From positions 1 to 58,381 of the forward strand of contig JAEPRB010000242.1 of NCBI GenBank assembly GCA_016758965.1: DNA of 58,381 nt. The letters are read 5' to 3'. The notes under the pieces were generated by a model. That model made no database searches and was not told the DNA's origin. It was given only the letters and a program-made list of their open reading frames with translations. The position numbers and the translations under genes were made by a program. Position 1 is the first letter of the stretch. Every line of letters starts with the position of its first letter. Positions 36,789-51,087 of the stretch are shown piece by piece. This DNA comes from Circinella minor (Eukaryota; Mucoromycota; Mucoromycetes; Mucorales; Lichtheimiaceae).

Positions 36789-37820
36789 ACAAAATCATTC
36801 ACGAAAGTTCAATCATAAATTTTTTCCCCTCCCTTTAACTCTATTCTTCATTCTTATTTACTATTCGTTTTTTTTCTACTGGTGATGTATATATATATTC
36901 TATTTATTTATTTTTGTATCTTTAAATACCCCTTTCTTTTGCTTCTCTATTTAAGCATCTTTTACAGTTTCATATACAAGAACATGCATTTTTTTTTACG
37001 TTTATTTCGCGTTGTACAATATAAATATACTGGCATTTTTTTAATTACTTGAATTGTCCGTTTTTACTGAAAATGAACTAGTCTATATCCTGTTTTTCTG
37101 AAGAAAAAAAAAATCTTTTCATGGGTAAATTCCATTCTTTTGGTTTTCACTTTACAAAAAAAACCCCAACCAACTGCAAACATTTAATCCTCAGACAATA
37201 AATTTTAAAAAGTTTCCTGTAATTTCAATGTTTGCCAAGTATCCCAATTCAGTTTTGATGGTAATGATTCTTTTTTAACATCAAGCTATATCATTTTAAT
37301 GTAAAAATTATATCTTATCCCATGTTCGTTTTACTGTTATATCATGACATTTGACATATTTAGTGGAACCATCCGATATAATCTTTTATTTATATATCAA
37401 TTACATCATATTTAAAGACAACCCTGGGAAAAAAAAGAGAGAAAGGGATCAAAAGGGCAAAAGCATGATAATGGTACAATATAACGTAATATTGTTTTTT
37501 ACCCTGTAATGTGCGTGCGTTGCTTTTTGCGTGGGAAGCCCCTTTTACTATCGGGTATGTATTCAACTATAGAATCCACCCGTTAATAAAAATACTGAAT
37601 TATTAGGAACATTAGCCCTCCGGAAATAAAAATAAGTCAGCTAAGAAAGGAAGCCATGGTATGAAATTAGATCACCTGATTGAAATTGAGCCATATCAAT
37701 TTGACTAATAAAAATGAATATTACGAAGCTGGACATAAGTTTTAAGTATTGTTGTCTTTTTTTTTTAATATATATATATATATATATACAAATGTATATC
37801 CTTATAATACACTTCCTCTG
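36789..37820. other. Intergenic region with AT dinucleotide run
   Basis: T-rich 3' flank of the transporter gene followed by mixed AT-rich DNA. A TA/AT repeat lies at about 37768-37788. No gene is supported. Confidence 0.5.
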
Positions 37821-39200
37821 TCAAACATCGTCCAAGACCTTGATGTAGTTTAGATGTTTTATTAGCTGCGGAAAATTGTTCCGATGCTCTTTAATGAGTT
37901 TGCTGCGCCTCTTGGTATTAACATAGTACTTCTTGCTTTTCACTTTAACGCGCCAAGCCCCAATAGCTCCAGCAGTTATTATTTTACAATGGGTTAAAAG
38001 GTCTTGTTGGATGACGGTACTTGGATAGTTAAAGGACGGCTTTCTAGAGTATTTTGTCGCTGTCTTTCTTCTTGTCTCCCCCATACCCATAAATATTAAT
38101 ATTCTGTCATTTATTATTGGTGATAATCGATAACAACGACGTTTTGAGGTCGTTTGGTCATATATGCTACAATACAACTCTGATATGCTATCATTTACAT
38201 GACTTGTGCCCTTACGAATTCTTGATAATGGTTTTTTATATTCATCAGACAACGAAGTAGTTGTTTGACTACCGCTATCATTAGAAAAATAAAAGAATAA
38301 TATTTTCCAGGTAAGGAATCAGATGATTTAGTATCTGAACCTGTGTACAATATTAGCTAGAGATGCATATCAACGATAAAATTATACTATAGCTACTGCT
38401 ACTACTACAAGCATTAACAAAATATTTACGTTTAAATGTCTGACTCAAACTTTGTTTTATAGTATTCACGAAAAGAAACAATGTGTCATATAATCAGATA
38501 TATCGTCCATCTACACAACTGCAATAATTTACCTGAAGTTTTTTCAACAGAAAACACAATGATCTTGGACTATACGCTGAAGTGGGAGTGAATACACACT
38601 GTATCGACAAAGATATGTATGTCTTACTTGCCATTTTCATTTATGACATCTACAGGTTCGCCATAGGCTACTGTTAGCACTCTGGGTAGAGCTAATAAAT
38701 TCTTTTGAGAATGCTGTAGATTTTATAAACCTCCATCAACACAGTTTGGCGTTTCCTTTTACTAGTGGTGTTGTTGAAGTCGTGCAGCATAGAAGCTGAA
38801 TAATCCTATTGCTACAGAGAGGGAGGGGCTAAAATCAGAGGGAGTAATTGATTGTTTCGACTCCAAGAACCACTCCTCGGAGAATCGACAACGTAGGTAT
38901 AGATCAATAAGTTTGTTAGTTCTGATATATTATGGAGGAAGGTCAACAAAATGTTTTTCACGAATAATATTATTCCTTTTACTACGACAGTAGTGTGTAT
39001 AAAATAAAAATGTTCAAAAGAAATCCCTTCTCTGAATATAATATTTGCACCTAGTCATGCTACTTTGAAAATGAATAAATTCATTGGCCTCACCTTTCAA
39101 GCTCGGTGGTTTAATTTCATTTAGGTAGCTCAGTTTAGGAAAATGTAAGTAGCCCATATTCAAAGTCATGGCTCATTTTTGCTTTGGATAGCCATTCCAA
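37821..39200 (-). pseudogene. Remnants of an unrecognised, frameshifted gene
   Basis: Several minus-strand blocks look protein-coding but cannot be joined into one frame. Order along the minus strand: 39165-39020 (ATG frame with YLHFPKLSYLNEIKPPSL, ending RRDFF and a stop); about 38895-38770; 38790-38640, where KRKRQTVLMEVYK shifts by one base in an A run into LQHSQKNLLALPRV and VAYGEPVDVINENG; and 38276-37821 (YRLSPIINDRILIFMG, later AIGAWRVKVKSKKYYV). The last block has no ATG at its front. Composition differs from the flanking T/A-rich DNA. Loss of frame and missing starts argue for a decayed copy of a multi-exon gene, perhaps from a repeat family. I do not recognise the family, and unseen introns could rescue part of it. 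Confidence 0.5.
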
Positions 39201-40191
39201 CACTATAAGTATCAAGAAAGAAAAAGAAAAAAGATCACCAGACCATCAGTTGTTCAGTAAAACCATTATCTCCGCATTCAAAATATTATCGTCTTGTATA
39301 TAAACAAACAGGTATACAAGTGACAGCAAATAATAGTCTGATCGCAATTCGAACCCTTATATACATCCGGAACAGCATAAGAGATCCTATTGAGTTGTCA
39401 TGTATTATATAATAGTTAGACGAAAAAATGTCAATGTAGCCTGGTACCTTCACCACTAAAAAAAATAGCACATTTAAGACAAATAGGATTTTTTTAAAAA
39501 CTAATAATATTGGTAATCATTTTCTTTCATTATAAAACAACCACAACAGACAAAGCAAAGATAAAAGATAAAAAAGAAGAAAAAAAGCAAAAGAAATAAT
39601 TTTGGGAAAAGATAAAAAAAGGAAGAAAAGTCTATATATAAAAGAGGAAGTAATATATATGTGCGGAAGTAGAATGATGAGGTTAGGATTGATGGCTGAT
39701 GTAGTAACTATTGGGATTGCATAACAAAAGGTTAAAGAAGAGGAGAAAAAAATGATAACCAAAAGAAAAAGTGTGTGTTGGAGAGATAATATACTAAAAA
39801 AGAAAAATAAAGGGGGGGGGGAGGAAGGAAGATAGGATGAAATGGACTTTTTTTGTATTGTGTGAATTGGAGAGAAGAAAAGAGGGGGAAAGAGAATGAA
39901 GTAGTTGTAGTAAAGGATGATGGACAAAATGCGCGTGTAGTAATATAATATATATATATATATATATATATGCGAGTGCGTGTATACTGAATATATATAT
40001 GAAATGTTAAAAGAAAAAAAAATAGAATAAAAAATAAAGTTAAAAAATAAAATAGAGAAAAACAAAAGTAATATATAATATGTTTGAATTTTTGTTATAT
40101 TACGCGCGCTTTATGGACATCAAAAGAAAAAAAAATATAACGGTCTCCCTTCAATTTTTTCCCTTTTGTATACATGACTGGAGTGAGTAGT
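39201..40191. other. DED1 3' flank, AT-rich
   Basis: About 1 kb of purine-rich then AT-rich DNA with a TA repeat at about 39949-39971 and a G9 run near 39814. No gene is supported. The long minus-strand frame at 39517-40065 has Phe/Ile/Tyr/Ser low-complexity composition and is judged spurious. Confidence 0.5.
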
Positions 40192-42728
<2,537 letters not shown>

Positions 42729-43006
42729 TATTTGTGAAAGAAAAAAGAAAAAAAGAAAAAAAAAAGTAAAAAAAAGGGAGTTTATTCACTTGTTTCGCAG
42801 CAAATTACGAAAATTTTTTCTTCTCGTTGTTTTTTTTATTTTATATTTTTTTTTCGTCACCAGCATTTATTTTTTAATGGACTGTGGATGATTATTTTTA
42901 TGTGAGAGAGTGTGTGTGGGGTTTTTTTTTCGTATATAATTAAGTTATATTATTATGGTAACTGGGACTGATTGAACTTTTTTATATGTGTTTTTAATTT
43001 TCGTTT

Positions 43007-45249
43007 CTACCAAACGTATTTTGCATGCATCTTTGATCCGTTTGTAATTGGTTTCTTTTTGTTGTTATTGGGTTGATAATAAGAAGCCAAAGCTCTCCTC
43101 CAATGTAATGCATTGGTAGCATTATCTGCAAACAAAAACACTTTCCCTTCCAATAACTCATCATCATCGTTATTATCCCTTAGAATACCTTCGGGGTTCA
43201 TTTGTAAGACCAAACCATGCGATCTTCCTAAACACACATGGTCTTGATCGTCAAGGGATGGCTTGGTAACACGACTGAGATGCTGGAGTGGAATAACATC
43301 TACTGGCTCTCGTTGCTCCTTGTATGAAAAGTTCCGCAGCCACAATCGATCCTCCTGTAGCGTTACCCATAATCTTTCCCATGTCTATATAAAATATATA
43401 CTAATATTTTTAGAGTCCTTTTCTTTTTCTTGGGGTTTTGTAAAACCAAAAAAGAAGGGAAAAAATAATAAGAAACTTACAGGAAATGTTTTTCCTCTCA
43501 CATAAAACGTCAAATAATCACCATTATGGCAATGTGTTTGTGCTTGAGTAAGCGTTTCTTGATCACATTGTTCATCTTGATCATCATTATCAGTAAGATT
43601 GGAAGTATGAGTATAAAATGTCCATGGAGGCTGTTGTTTTTTTTGTTGTTGCTGTGAATTTTGTTGTTGTTGTGCTTGTGTATAAGATAATTCCACAGTT
43701 AAATCCAAATCCCAACCTTTGACTTGATTTGGGTTAGCCAATTTATATCGTCGGGTTTCTCGTTTTCCAATAGTTCCATAATGTGGTACACGAGCTATAC
43801 CCACTACTTGTGGCGATCGACTGCTACTTGTTGATGCTGCAGCGACCAAACTATTTTTTTTACCATTATTATTTCTCGTATGATGATTTGCTGTTGTATG
43901 ATGTATGATAGCTTGTGTAATACTTTGAAGTAATTGCTTGGGTGTTTGTGTTGCAACCACAAATTCAAGTGATACTTGTTCATCTTCTTTGATTGGACTA
44001 GATATATATTCAATATGTATTAGTAAAGGGGAAGATAAAATCACTCTATTTTTTTTTCATATCTCGTCTATCTACTACTTACACAATGATTGAATTGGAA
44101 GAACTTTTGCTTGAGCTGATTTTTTTTGTAATTTTAGCCAAATTGCCTCGAATCAATGTTTGACTCACATCATTGACTCGAATATCCAATTCATAATCCC
44201 TTTCTGTAAAAAAGAAAATATTATCAGTTGTTATGGAAACGCCGAAAATTTGTTAGTACTGTCATGGTTATTTTTTTTTTTTTGCTGTATTGAAATACTG
44301 GACTCACCCTTGGATGATATCAAGTTTGTAATCCGTAATACTATTGATGGTCCCATTTAACTTTTATTTAATTTACTATTTTCATTATACATATGATAAC
44401 CAATACTCATGGGGTTTTTTTTTTCAATCCCTTTATTTTTTTTACCTTTAATATGAATCTCCATATCACTTTTTCTTGAATCACTATATTAAAAAAGTCG
44501 TATGATTACTATATTCAAATTATATGTTATTCAATAACTTACTTGTAAGTAAACGAAGGTCGTTCAATATCGTCAAATGCTTTTCGTCCATTACTCGCTG
44601 GGGAAGAATTTTGTAAGGGCGGATGGAAATCATGGTCATCCACGAGCGATGGTAACGATATCGTATTTTGCATCCTTGTTCTCTTTTGTTGAAATTTTAA
44701 TAACCCACTGTGTTGGAATCGATGGAATGATTGGCCTAACCATGCCATTGCTTTTCGTAATCGATAATTATTGGGTGATGCAGTCGATGATGAAGATTGT
44801 TCCAAATGTAGACTATTACTAGTATTATTGATTGCTGTTTCGTCTATTGCCGTAGTACTTGCTGTCCAAGTCTGAGTCTTTGCTGTTGCTGCTTTAGTAG
44901 TCGAAGTAGCTGCTGTAGATAAAGACGATGATGTAGGCATAGATGTTCCTGCTGATAATAAAACAGGTTCTGGTACTGATGGTTCTGGCACTGATGGTTC
45001 AACATCCTTTTGTTGTCGTTTTTCTTCTTCTTGAATTGGTGGTTTTGTTGCAGCAGTAAAGTATTTCACGGCACGTTTTTTTAGCGAAATTATTTGTTGT
45101 TCATTCGTAGGGGCAATCCGATGATCATGTTTTGAAATGATTCCAGCTATTTTCCAAAATGATCGTATGCTAGATTTTTTATTATTACTGTTTGTAACTA
45201 CTCCTGTTGATGAAGCCGGTGATGTTGATGAATGAAAATATACATCCAT
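43007..45249 (-). CDS. Anillin-like protein with C2-like and PH domains
   Basis: Six exons (45249-44543, 44483-44446, 44340-44308, 44203-44083, 43997-43481, 43384-43007) close in frame as 597 aa. The N-terminal 240 residues are low-complexity Ser/Thr/Ala with short basic helices. From about 240, MEIHIKG-LRITNLISS and YELDIRVND-SQTLIRGNLAKIT give a C2-like beta domain, interrupted by Asn/Gln-rich inserts. The C terminus (about 458-597) is a PH domain: YLTFYVRGKTFPTWERLWVT, then WLRNFSYKEQREPVDVIPL and a final NALHWRRALASYY helix. This order and the wording of the PH start match the anillin homology region of anillin, Mid2 and Bud4. Such proteins scaffold septins and the contractile ring at division sites; that role is inferred. 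A rhotekin-like protein is an alternative. The gene is small for the family. Confidence 0.68.
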
Positions 45250-45676
45250 TTTTTTTATATGTAAATATGAAATATAACTTTTTCTACTTTGATCTGTAAG
45301 ATGTTGAGAAAAAAAGTAAAAAGAGAAAAAATAGACAGCAGGCGCGGAAAGATCATAATCACAGTTTACAGGATAGTCTACGTTCCTAGTTGAAATCACT
45401 ATCATTCCCCATCCCATACACATGGTGTAGTTTTTTTTTTGGATATACATTTCAATATCATTTTGAAAACAGCTACATTTTTTGAAGGTTGTATTTCATA
45501 AAAAAAAAAGGTATATCATATTTACAAACAAAACTTAAGAATATATATATACATATATATATATTTATTTAATTTTTATTTTATCAAACAATAATGATAT
45601 ATATATATGAAATGACATTGATGGTTGAATGTTATTAAAGCTAAAAATGATTAAGATGTAGAAAAGAGAAGTATTA
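45250..45676. other. Short intergenic region with AT repeats
   Basis: The anillin-like gene promoter (near 45250) and the CRH gene 3' end (near 45676). It contains TATATA-rich segments at 45541-45565 and 45598-45609 and nothing that looks coding. Confidence 0.5.
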
Positions 45677-47281
45677 TTAAGTAATGGTAATATAGATTAT
45701 TGTAGCAATAGTAGTAATAAAAAAGAAAAAATAATTAGATAGGGTAGAAGAGGTGACGGTAGAAGAATTTGTTGAATTTTGATCGTTAGGCTTAGGTTTC
45801 CATTTTGATGGGTTCTCTGAAGATGATCCATCTTCTTTAGGTTCTGTAGGTGACAGTGGCTCTTCATCACCCAACAATATTTCTACTACTTCATTATATT
45901 CTGGATTACATTCAATTTTCACTTCTTTAAGAATAGATGTCACATTTGTCATATGTTCCTCCCACTATGATATAATATATTGTACATTTGTTAGCAAGCA
46001 CCTTCTTTATTGGAAAAGAGAAAAAAGAAAAAGAAAAGAAAGAATCCCTTACATCAATAGGTCCATGTGACCATTCTGCTGTACCAAATTCAAAACTTCC
46101 ATCCCAAAAACCTATCTGTACACGTCTATACGTCCCATCCCAATTTTTTTTTCTTTTCGTTAGTGTACATATATAAAACTATTTAAAACTTCAATAATAA
46201 TGATTTTTAACTTACGCAGGATTGGATGGAAATTTACATACAGATCCTTCACATGTTTGTTCTCTTTCTTTAATACGCACAACATCTTCGTCAATTGTCC
46301 ATACAATACGTTCGGGCGACCTAATAATAATGTGTTCCAAGTTAAATACAAAGAAAAATTATTCAGGATCCATATTCGTATGTCACCGAGGTAAAACCGA
46401 CACATTCCTCCTCTTCTTTTTTAGTCTTACCAGTCGACTGTATAAGTGTGAAATTCATCATAGATATTTTCGCCGCTTACATTATGGAAACCACCATTCA
46501 CAGTATACATTGGATGGATTCCCCAAAAATAGTTTGTTCTACATATACATATTTTCAAAGTAATATTTAGTAAAAAAAAAAAAAACTGTATTGGAGTCTA
46601 TATATATACTTACTGTGCAGTATGCTTTTCAGCTATGAATGAATGGTTTGACACATTAATTACACACTTTCGAACATTCCCATATTGATAAACAATAACA
46701 AAACCACTTACATCCTAATAATTCAAAATCAATTTCATCCCCACCATCTGCTATAAGTATAACCGCGGTAATAGCACCACCCACTTTGGACGCTTTCACA
46801 GTAGCCGAGAAACGTCCATAAAGCATATATGTTGTTGAATTAAGTGTTGGCCCATGACCGATATGACTATTATACGGTAAAGCTATCATTTTTTATGTCA
46901 GAAAATGTATTAGTGATTATATTATATACTAAATTTCTCCATCCATTATCATCCATACGCATTACTTGTAAGAGCATGGATCAATCTTTGATAATACTTG
47001 GGTGGTGCCAAATTCATTTGTAATCCATCAGGTGTAATAGCAAATGTTTCTATTGGACTAGTATCTACTTTCCACCCTTTTGTAGATTCTGAAAATATTG
47101 TATGCGTATTACGACATAATGGTTTTACTTGTGGTGGTAATGGCAGCGGCGGCGATTGTGGTGAAGTGGGTTGTTCTCCTTGTTCTTGTTGTGCAAATGC
47201 TATTGTCGTCGTCGTTACGGTTGTAGATAATGATATGTAATGTAATAGTAATATTGTAATTATTGTATTAATAGTCTTCAT
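45677..47281 (-). CDS. CRH-family GH16 glucan-chitin transglycosylase, GPI-type
   Basis: Seven exons (47281-46966, 46882-46712, 46632-46614, 46538-46431, 46320-46216, 46125-46053, 45964-45677) close in frame as 359 aa. There is an N-terminal signal peptide (about 1-30, hydrophobic then AFAQQ) and a Pro-rich linker. The GH16 core carries the catalytic DEIDFE motif (Glu155 nucleophile, Glu159 acid/base), then QTNYFWG, FHTYTVDW and IGFWDGSFEFGTAEWSHGPIDW, all typical of Crh1/Crh2/Utr2 enzymes. The C terminus is Ser/Thr/Asn-rich and ends in a hydrophobic stretch suitable for a GPI signal. The family transfers chitin to beta-glucan chains in the cell wall. Exon 3 is only 19 nt. The exon 1 donor GTAATG is forced by phase; a nearer-consensus GTATGG four codons downstream breaks the frame. 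No CBM18 is present. Confidence 0.88.
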
Positions 47282-47564
47282 ATTGATGATCGAGGATGAA
47301 GATGATGATCTGTTTTTTTTGTTGCAATGAAAAAATAAGAATGCTTAAAGAACAAACAAAACAAAATAAACACTTAGGGGAAAAATAATCTTATTATTTA
47401 ATCTGTCAATTTCCGAAACCAAAATAAAAACACAAAACTCTTTTTTCTTTCTCTTTTTGGATTTCTAAGTATTAAATGTATATCTGATATGAATTAATCC
47501 AAGAACGGAAAAACAAAAAATAAATAAATGAGGCGAAACTTGGAAGTATTTTTTCTTTTATTAT

Positions 47565-47942
47565 TTATTCTTCGGCTTCGGGTTCAGGGACCTTGAAGTA
47601 TGCGCCAGCGATAGGAATGCGACTAAGAATATCCTTCTTGACTAATGGGACATCAGAACCCAAGAGAGCAACTGCGGAACCAGCACCAACACCCCAGACA
47701 GCAAGGGTGGGAGCACTACAGCGATATATTTTGTATATTAATTTCCATAACAAAAATGAGTCTTCCATAATTACATTAAAAATGGCTTTCTTTTTTTTTT
47801 TTTTTTTTTTGACAAAAATAAAAGATTAAAAGAATTTGGATTTTCAATATTGTTTAATTTTTTGAATTACTTACACGCGAATCAACTTTTCGACGCTGAA
47901 GATACCAAAGTGGGGGTTGGTGGCGATCTTGGAAATAGACAT
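47565..47942 (-). CDS. QCR10: Cytochrome bc1 complex subunit Qcr10
   Basis: Two exons (47942-47875, 47715-47565) give 72 aa. The protein has a short matrix N terminus (ISKIATNPHFGIFSVEKLIRV), one membrane helix containing APTLAVWGVGAGSAVALL, and a KKDILSRIPIAGAYF segment followed by an acidic end. The length, the AP-L--WG helix and the IP--G motif fit Qcr10/UQCR11, a single-span subunit at the periphery of complex III in the inner mitochondrial membrane. The gene is isolated, with no partner genes nearby. A TGACGTCG box (48041-48048) lies about 100 bp upstream. Other tiny respiratory subunits are possible but match less well. Confidence 0.78.
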
Positions 47943-49066
47943 TGTAAGTATTATATGGACGTAAAGTGGAAAAAAAAGAAGAAGCTAAGTCGTGATTATT
48001 TTTTGAGCCGATAAACCAACCCCCGGCGAGCGAAGTTTTGTGACGTCGGGCATTTCACTTAAGTAACTTGCTTGATTTTTGGTGTGGTTGCATTTTATTG
48101 TTTTCTTTTTTGATTCGTTTTTGTTATGGTAATTGATGAGTCAACATACAATAGTCTTTTCAAAAGACTACCGAAACATATAAATGTACTGATTCGGGTA
48201 TATTGATAAAAAAAAAGAAAAATATTCTTCATATATTATACACATTTTAAGCACATAAATTTCCCCCGTGTTGTTATACACGTCCTAGTAAGTATAACCT
48301 ACACATACAAGAAGAAGACTAAATAGTTTGATAGACGTTGTTGTTGTCATAGTAACCAGTAGTATTTTGCTTGGATTACTACGGGCATCAGTATAAACTA
48401 GTCTGGATTATATGGTTTTGTAAAAGGATTTGGATGCTATACAAACTATTTTTTTTATTCACTGCAATTAATGGTGTGTACTACCTTTATTTGAAATTGA
48501 TTTATTACGAAAAGCATGTGCCAAATAGAACCAATGAAGGGGGAGGGGGAGACGTATCCAAAAGCTCTTCAATACAACTGCTATGAGAGAAAGGAGTTGT
48601 AATGTATAATAATTTAGACGAGAAGATTCATATTATTTTACTGCTATCAGATGCAGGAGAAGTATTCTGTGATTCATATTTGTTGCTTTTATAAAAAGAG
48701 TCGCATCAATAATCAACTTGTTTTCCTCTCATTATTATATATGATTATCGTCAGGTCATTCATTATTATAATAGCTATAAAAACGAACATGGTTTTAAAA
48801 GGACACTTCTTCTTTGTAGAGACATAAAATGCAGATAAAAAAAATTGAAGTGTTATATAAAGGAGTTGTGTACATGATACACACGGACCAATTTTTTTTT
48901 TTTTTTTTTTTTTTTTTGCTAAAGTGATGGTGAAACCATCTGCTTTAATCAGTATATTTTTTTCCTTCTAGCCTCCTTTCCCTTACTCCTTCGTTTTCTT
49001 TTAAACTTACCATCACATTCCTTTTTCCACTCTTTTATTTTAATTTAGTTTACAGAAATTAAATAA
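47943..49066. promoter_or_regulatory. Divergent intergenic region, QCR10 and DHHC gene
   Basis: About 1.1 kb. TGACGTCG at 48041-48048 is a CRE/ATF-type site upstream of QCR10. A run of about 25 T at 48893-48917 lies 150 bp before the DHHC gene start. A possible 50-codon frame sits at 48434-48586 and is listed separately. Remaining DNA is AT-rich. Confidence 0.5.
48434..48586 (+). CDS. Possible small membrane protein (50 aa)
   Basis: An ATG frame encoding one hydrophobic N-terminal helix (LYKLFFLFTAINGVYYLYL) followed by a charged, Gly-rich tail. It resembles small single-span mitochondrial or ER proteins in layout only; I recognise no family. It lies in the divergent QCR10-DHHC region and could be chance in T-rich DNA, which readily encodes hydrophobic helices. 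Confidence 0.2.
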   Translation: MLYKLFFLFTAINGVYYLYLKLIYYEKHVPNRTNEGGGGDVSKSSSIQLL

Positions 49067-50594
49067 ATGTATCAGTCGAATGACAATGATGTTTCGCCAG
49101 AGTTACCTGTCACGACAGTTCCTGTCATTTCTCAACACCAACAATCAAATCATCGTCAAGTGTTACGGCTTGCACGAGGACTAACTCATCAAGAATCACT
49201 CGAGAACTTTGACTTTAATAATAGTCAGGATCTTCCTTCTACAATGACCACTACAACTGCTGCTTCCGGGCAACAGCAAAATCAAAAGAAATTTAATGAT
49301 AATAAAATAAAAAATGTTTCTGATAGTACCACAAGTGGTGATAATGGCTCGCCTGCTACTACCACTACAAGCCATAATAGTACTGCTGCAACACCGCCCA
49401 TATTATTATCAGACCACCATCATCCCTCACATATTTATGAACAACAGCAACCGCAAAAACAAAAACAAAAACAACAGAAAAATTACCAGATATTTGCTGG
49501 TCGTAATAAATTCTTTTGTGATGGAAGGTTAATGACAAGTCGGGAGTATGGTGCATTTACTGTAACACTCATTTTACTAATCGCTCCATGTATCTTATTT
49601 GCTGTATTCACGTAAGTTAATTACAGTAGCTGTTTTATATATATATATATTTTTATTAATCAAACAAACTAAAAAATATGTAGGTGTCCATTTCTTTGGA
49701 AAGAAATTCATCCTTCTATTCCGATAGTATTTGCATACGTGTTTATCTTGGCACTGGTGTCAATGATTAAAACTTCATGGTCTGATCCAGGGGTGAGCTT
49801 TTTCTCTTATTAATAGTACGAATAGTATTTTTACATATGAGTTTATTTAACGTAAAATGATATCAATAGATTATACCTCGGGACCTGGACACACCCGCAA
49901 CAGATGACAGTAACAACATTAATAGTAGTAGTAATAGTATAAACAGCGACATCTTACTACCCAAAGAAATCCGCATCAAGGATATGAGCTGGACTCTCAA
50001 GTACTGTGAAACCTGTCGTATTTATCGACCACCGAGAGCATCCCATTGTCGACAATGTGATAATTGTGTTGAAAACGAAGATCATCATTGTATATGGCTC
50101 AATAATTGTATTGGCAAACGAAATTATCGATCATTTTTTGTTTGTATTTTGACGTCCTCCATTCTTTGTTTGTATATTATTGTCTTTTGCTTGGTCCATA
50201 TTTTAACAGTGCTTCAGGAAAATGGAAGTGATTTATCATTTGGTTATATGTTCAGCAAAGCACCTATTAGTTTTGTATTGGCAATTGTATGTTTTGTATT
50301 ATTGTTCATAGTAGGTGGTCTGACTTTGTATCATTGTTCTCTTATTATGCGGGGTGTAACTACGCATGAACAGGTAAACAACTATATATTAAGAGTATCT
50401 ATAATATCTATACTGTTTAGGCGAATAATACTTATCGTCAATCATGTATTATATAGTTACGTGCTCATATTATGAAAGCCAAAGATTATCCAAGTAATCC
50501 ATACATATCCGATAATCCATTCATCAACATTACTCGAGTTCTTTGTCAACCTCAACCCAAAAGTTATTTAGGGCGACGAAAATTTGTCGACTAA
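49067..50594 (+). CDS. ERF2: DHHC palmitoyltransferase (Erf2/ZDHHC9-like)
   Basis: Four exons (49067-49611, 49684-49792, 49870-50373, 50457-50594) close in frame as 431 aa. A long disordered Ser/Thr/Gln-rich N terminus precedes the NKFFCDGRLMTSREYGAF segment that is characteristic of the Erf2/ZDHHC9/14/18 group. Two membrane helices, SDPGIIPRDL, then the Cys-rich domain YCETC-IYRPPRASHC-QCDNCV follow, with catalytic DHHC at 289-292 and CIGKRNYR after it. Two more helices and a TTHE motif (382-385) come next. The enzyme S-acylates proteins such as Ras at the ER/Golgi; its partner Erf4 is not in the window. An upstream AG at 50419-50420 would give an alternative exon with an early stop, so the 50457 acceptor is preferred because it yields LRAHIMKAKDYPSNPY and RVLCQPQPKSYLGRRK, the usual Erf2-type tail. 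Confidence 0.9.
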
Positions 50595-51087
50595 ATCCCC
50601 CCAACAGCCTGTGATACCTTCATTTTATCTTTATTTACCATTTACTACTACACCACTACTATATTACTATTTTTACTCCTACTACTACCTTATTATATAA
50701 AATTCGCAGTGCGAAATATACATATATGTATACATATACGAAAACGGGAAAAAAAAGTGTATCAACGTGTGTTGTTATGATAGTTGCTGATTAAAAATGG
50801 CTTGATATCTTGGAATTGATGGGTTAAATATATACAGATATCGTTATAAAATGGATCCAATCGATTAATAATACGTATCTATTTAAAATATGTGCAGTAA
50901 TTTTTCTTTTTCATTGTATTATTAAAAAAAAATAGGCTTGTTTCTCTACCCCCCCTCTTTTTGAATAAATAAGTAAATAAATGTACAGAAAAGAAAAAGT
51001 CGGTTATAGCTGTATAGAAATAATAGGAATAATAACAAAGAACAATAACAATAAATAATAATGCAATGTAGACTACTGTTTTCTTGT
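50595..51087. other. Convergent intergenic region, DHHC gene and ureD
   Basis: About 490 bp of AT-rich 3' flanks from two convergent genes. ACTACT and TATACA repeats are present, but no feature beyond probable polyadenylation regions. Confidence 0.5.

Noticed and set aside
39320..39375. Reverse-strand GGGTTCGAATTGCG, T-arm-like
   Set aside because: The flanking five bases do not pair and no cloverleaf can be built.
39517..40065. 182-codon minus-strand frame, hydrophobic
   Set aside because: Translation of A/T-rich repeats (Phe, Ile, Tyr, Ser runs) beyond the DED1 3' end; a membrane-protein look is a composition artefact.
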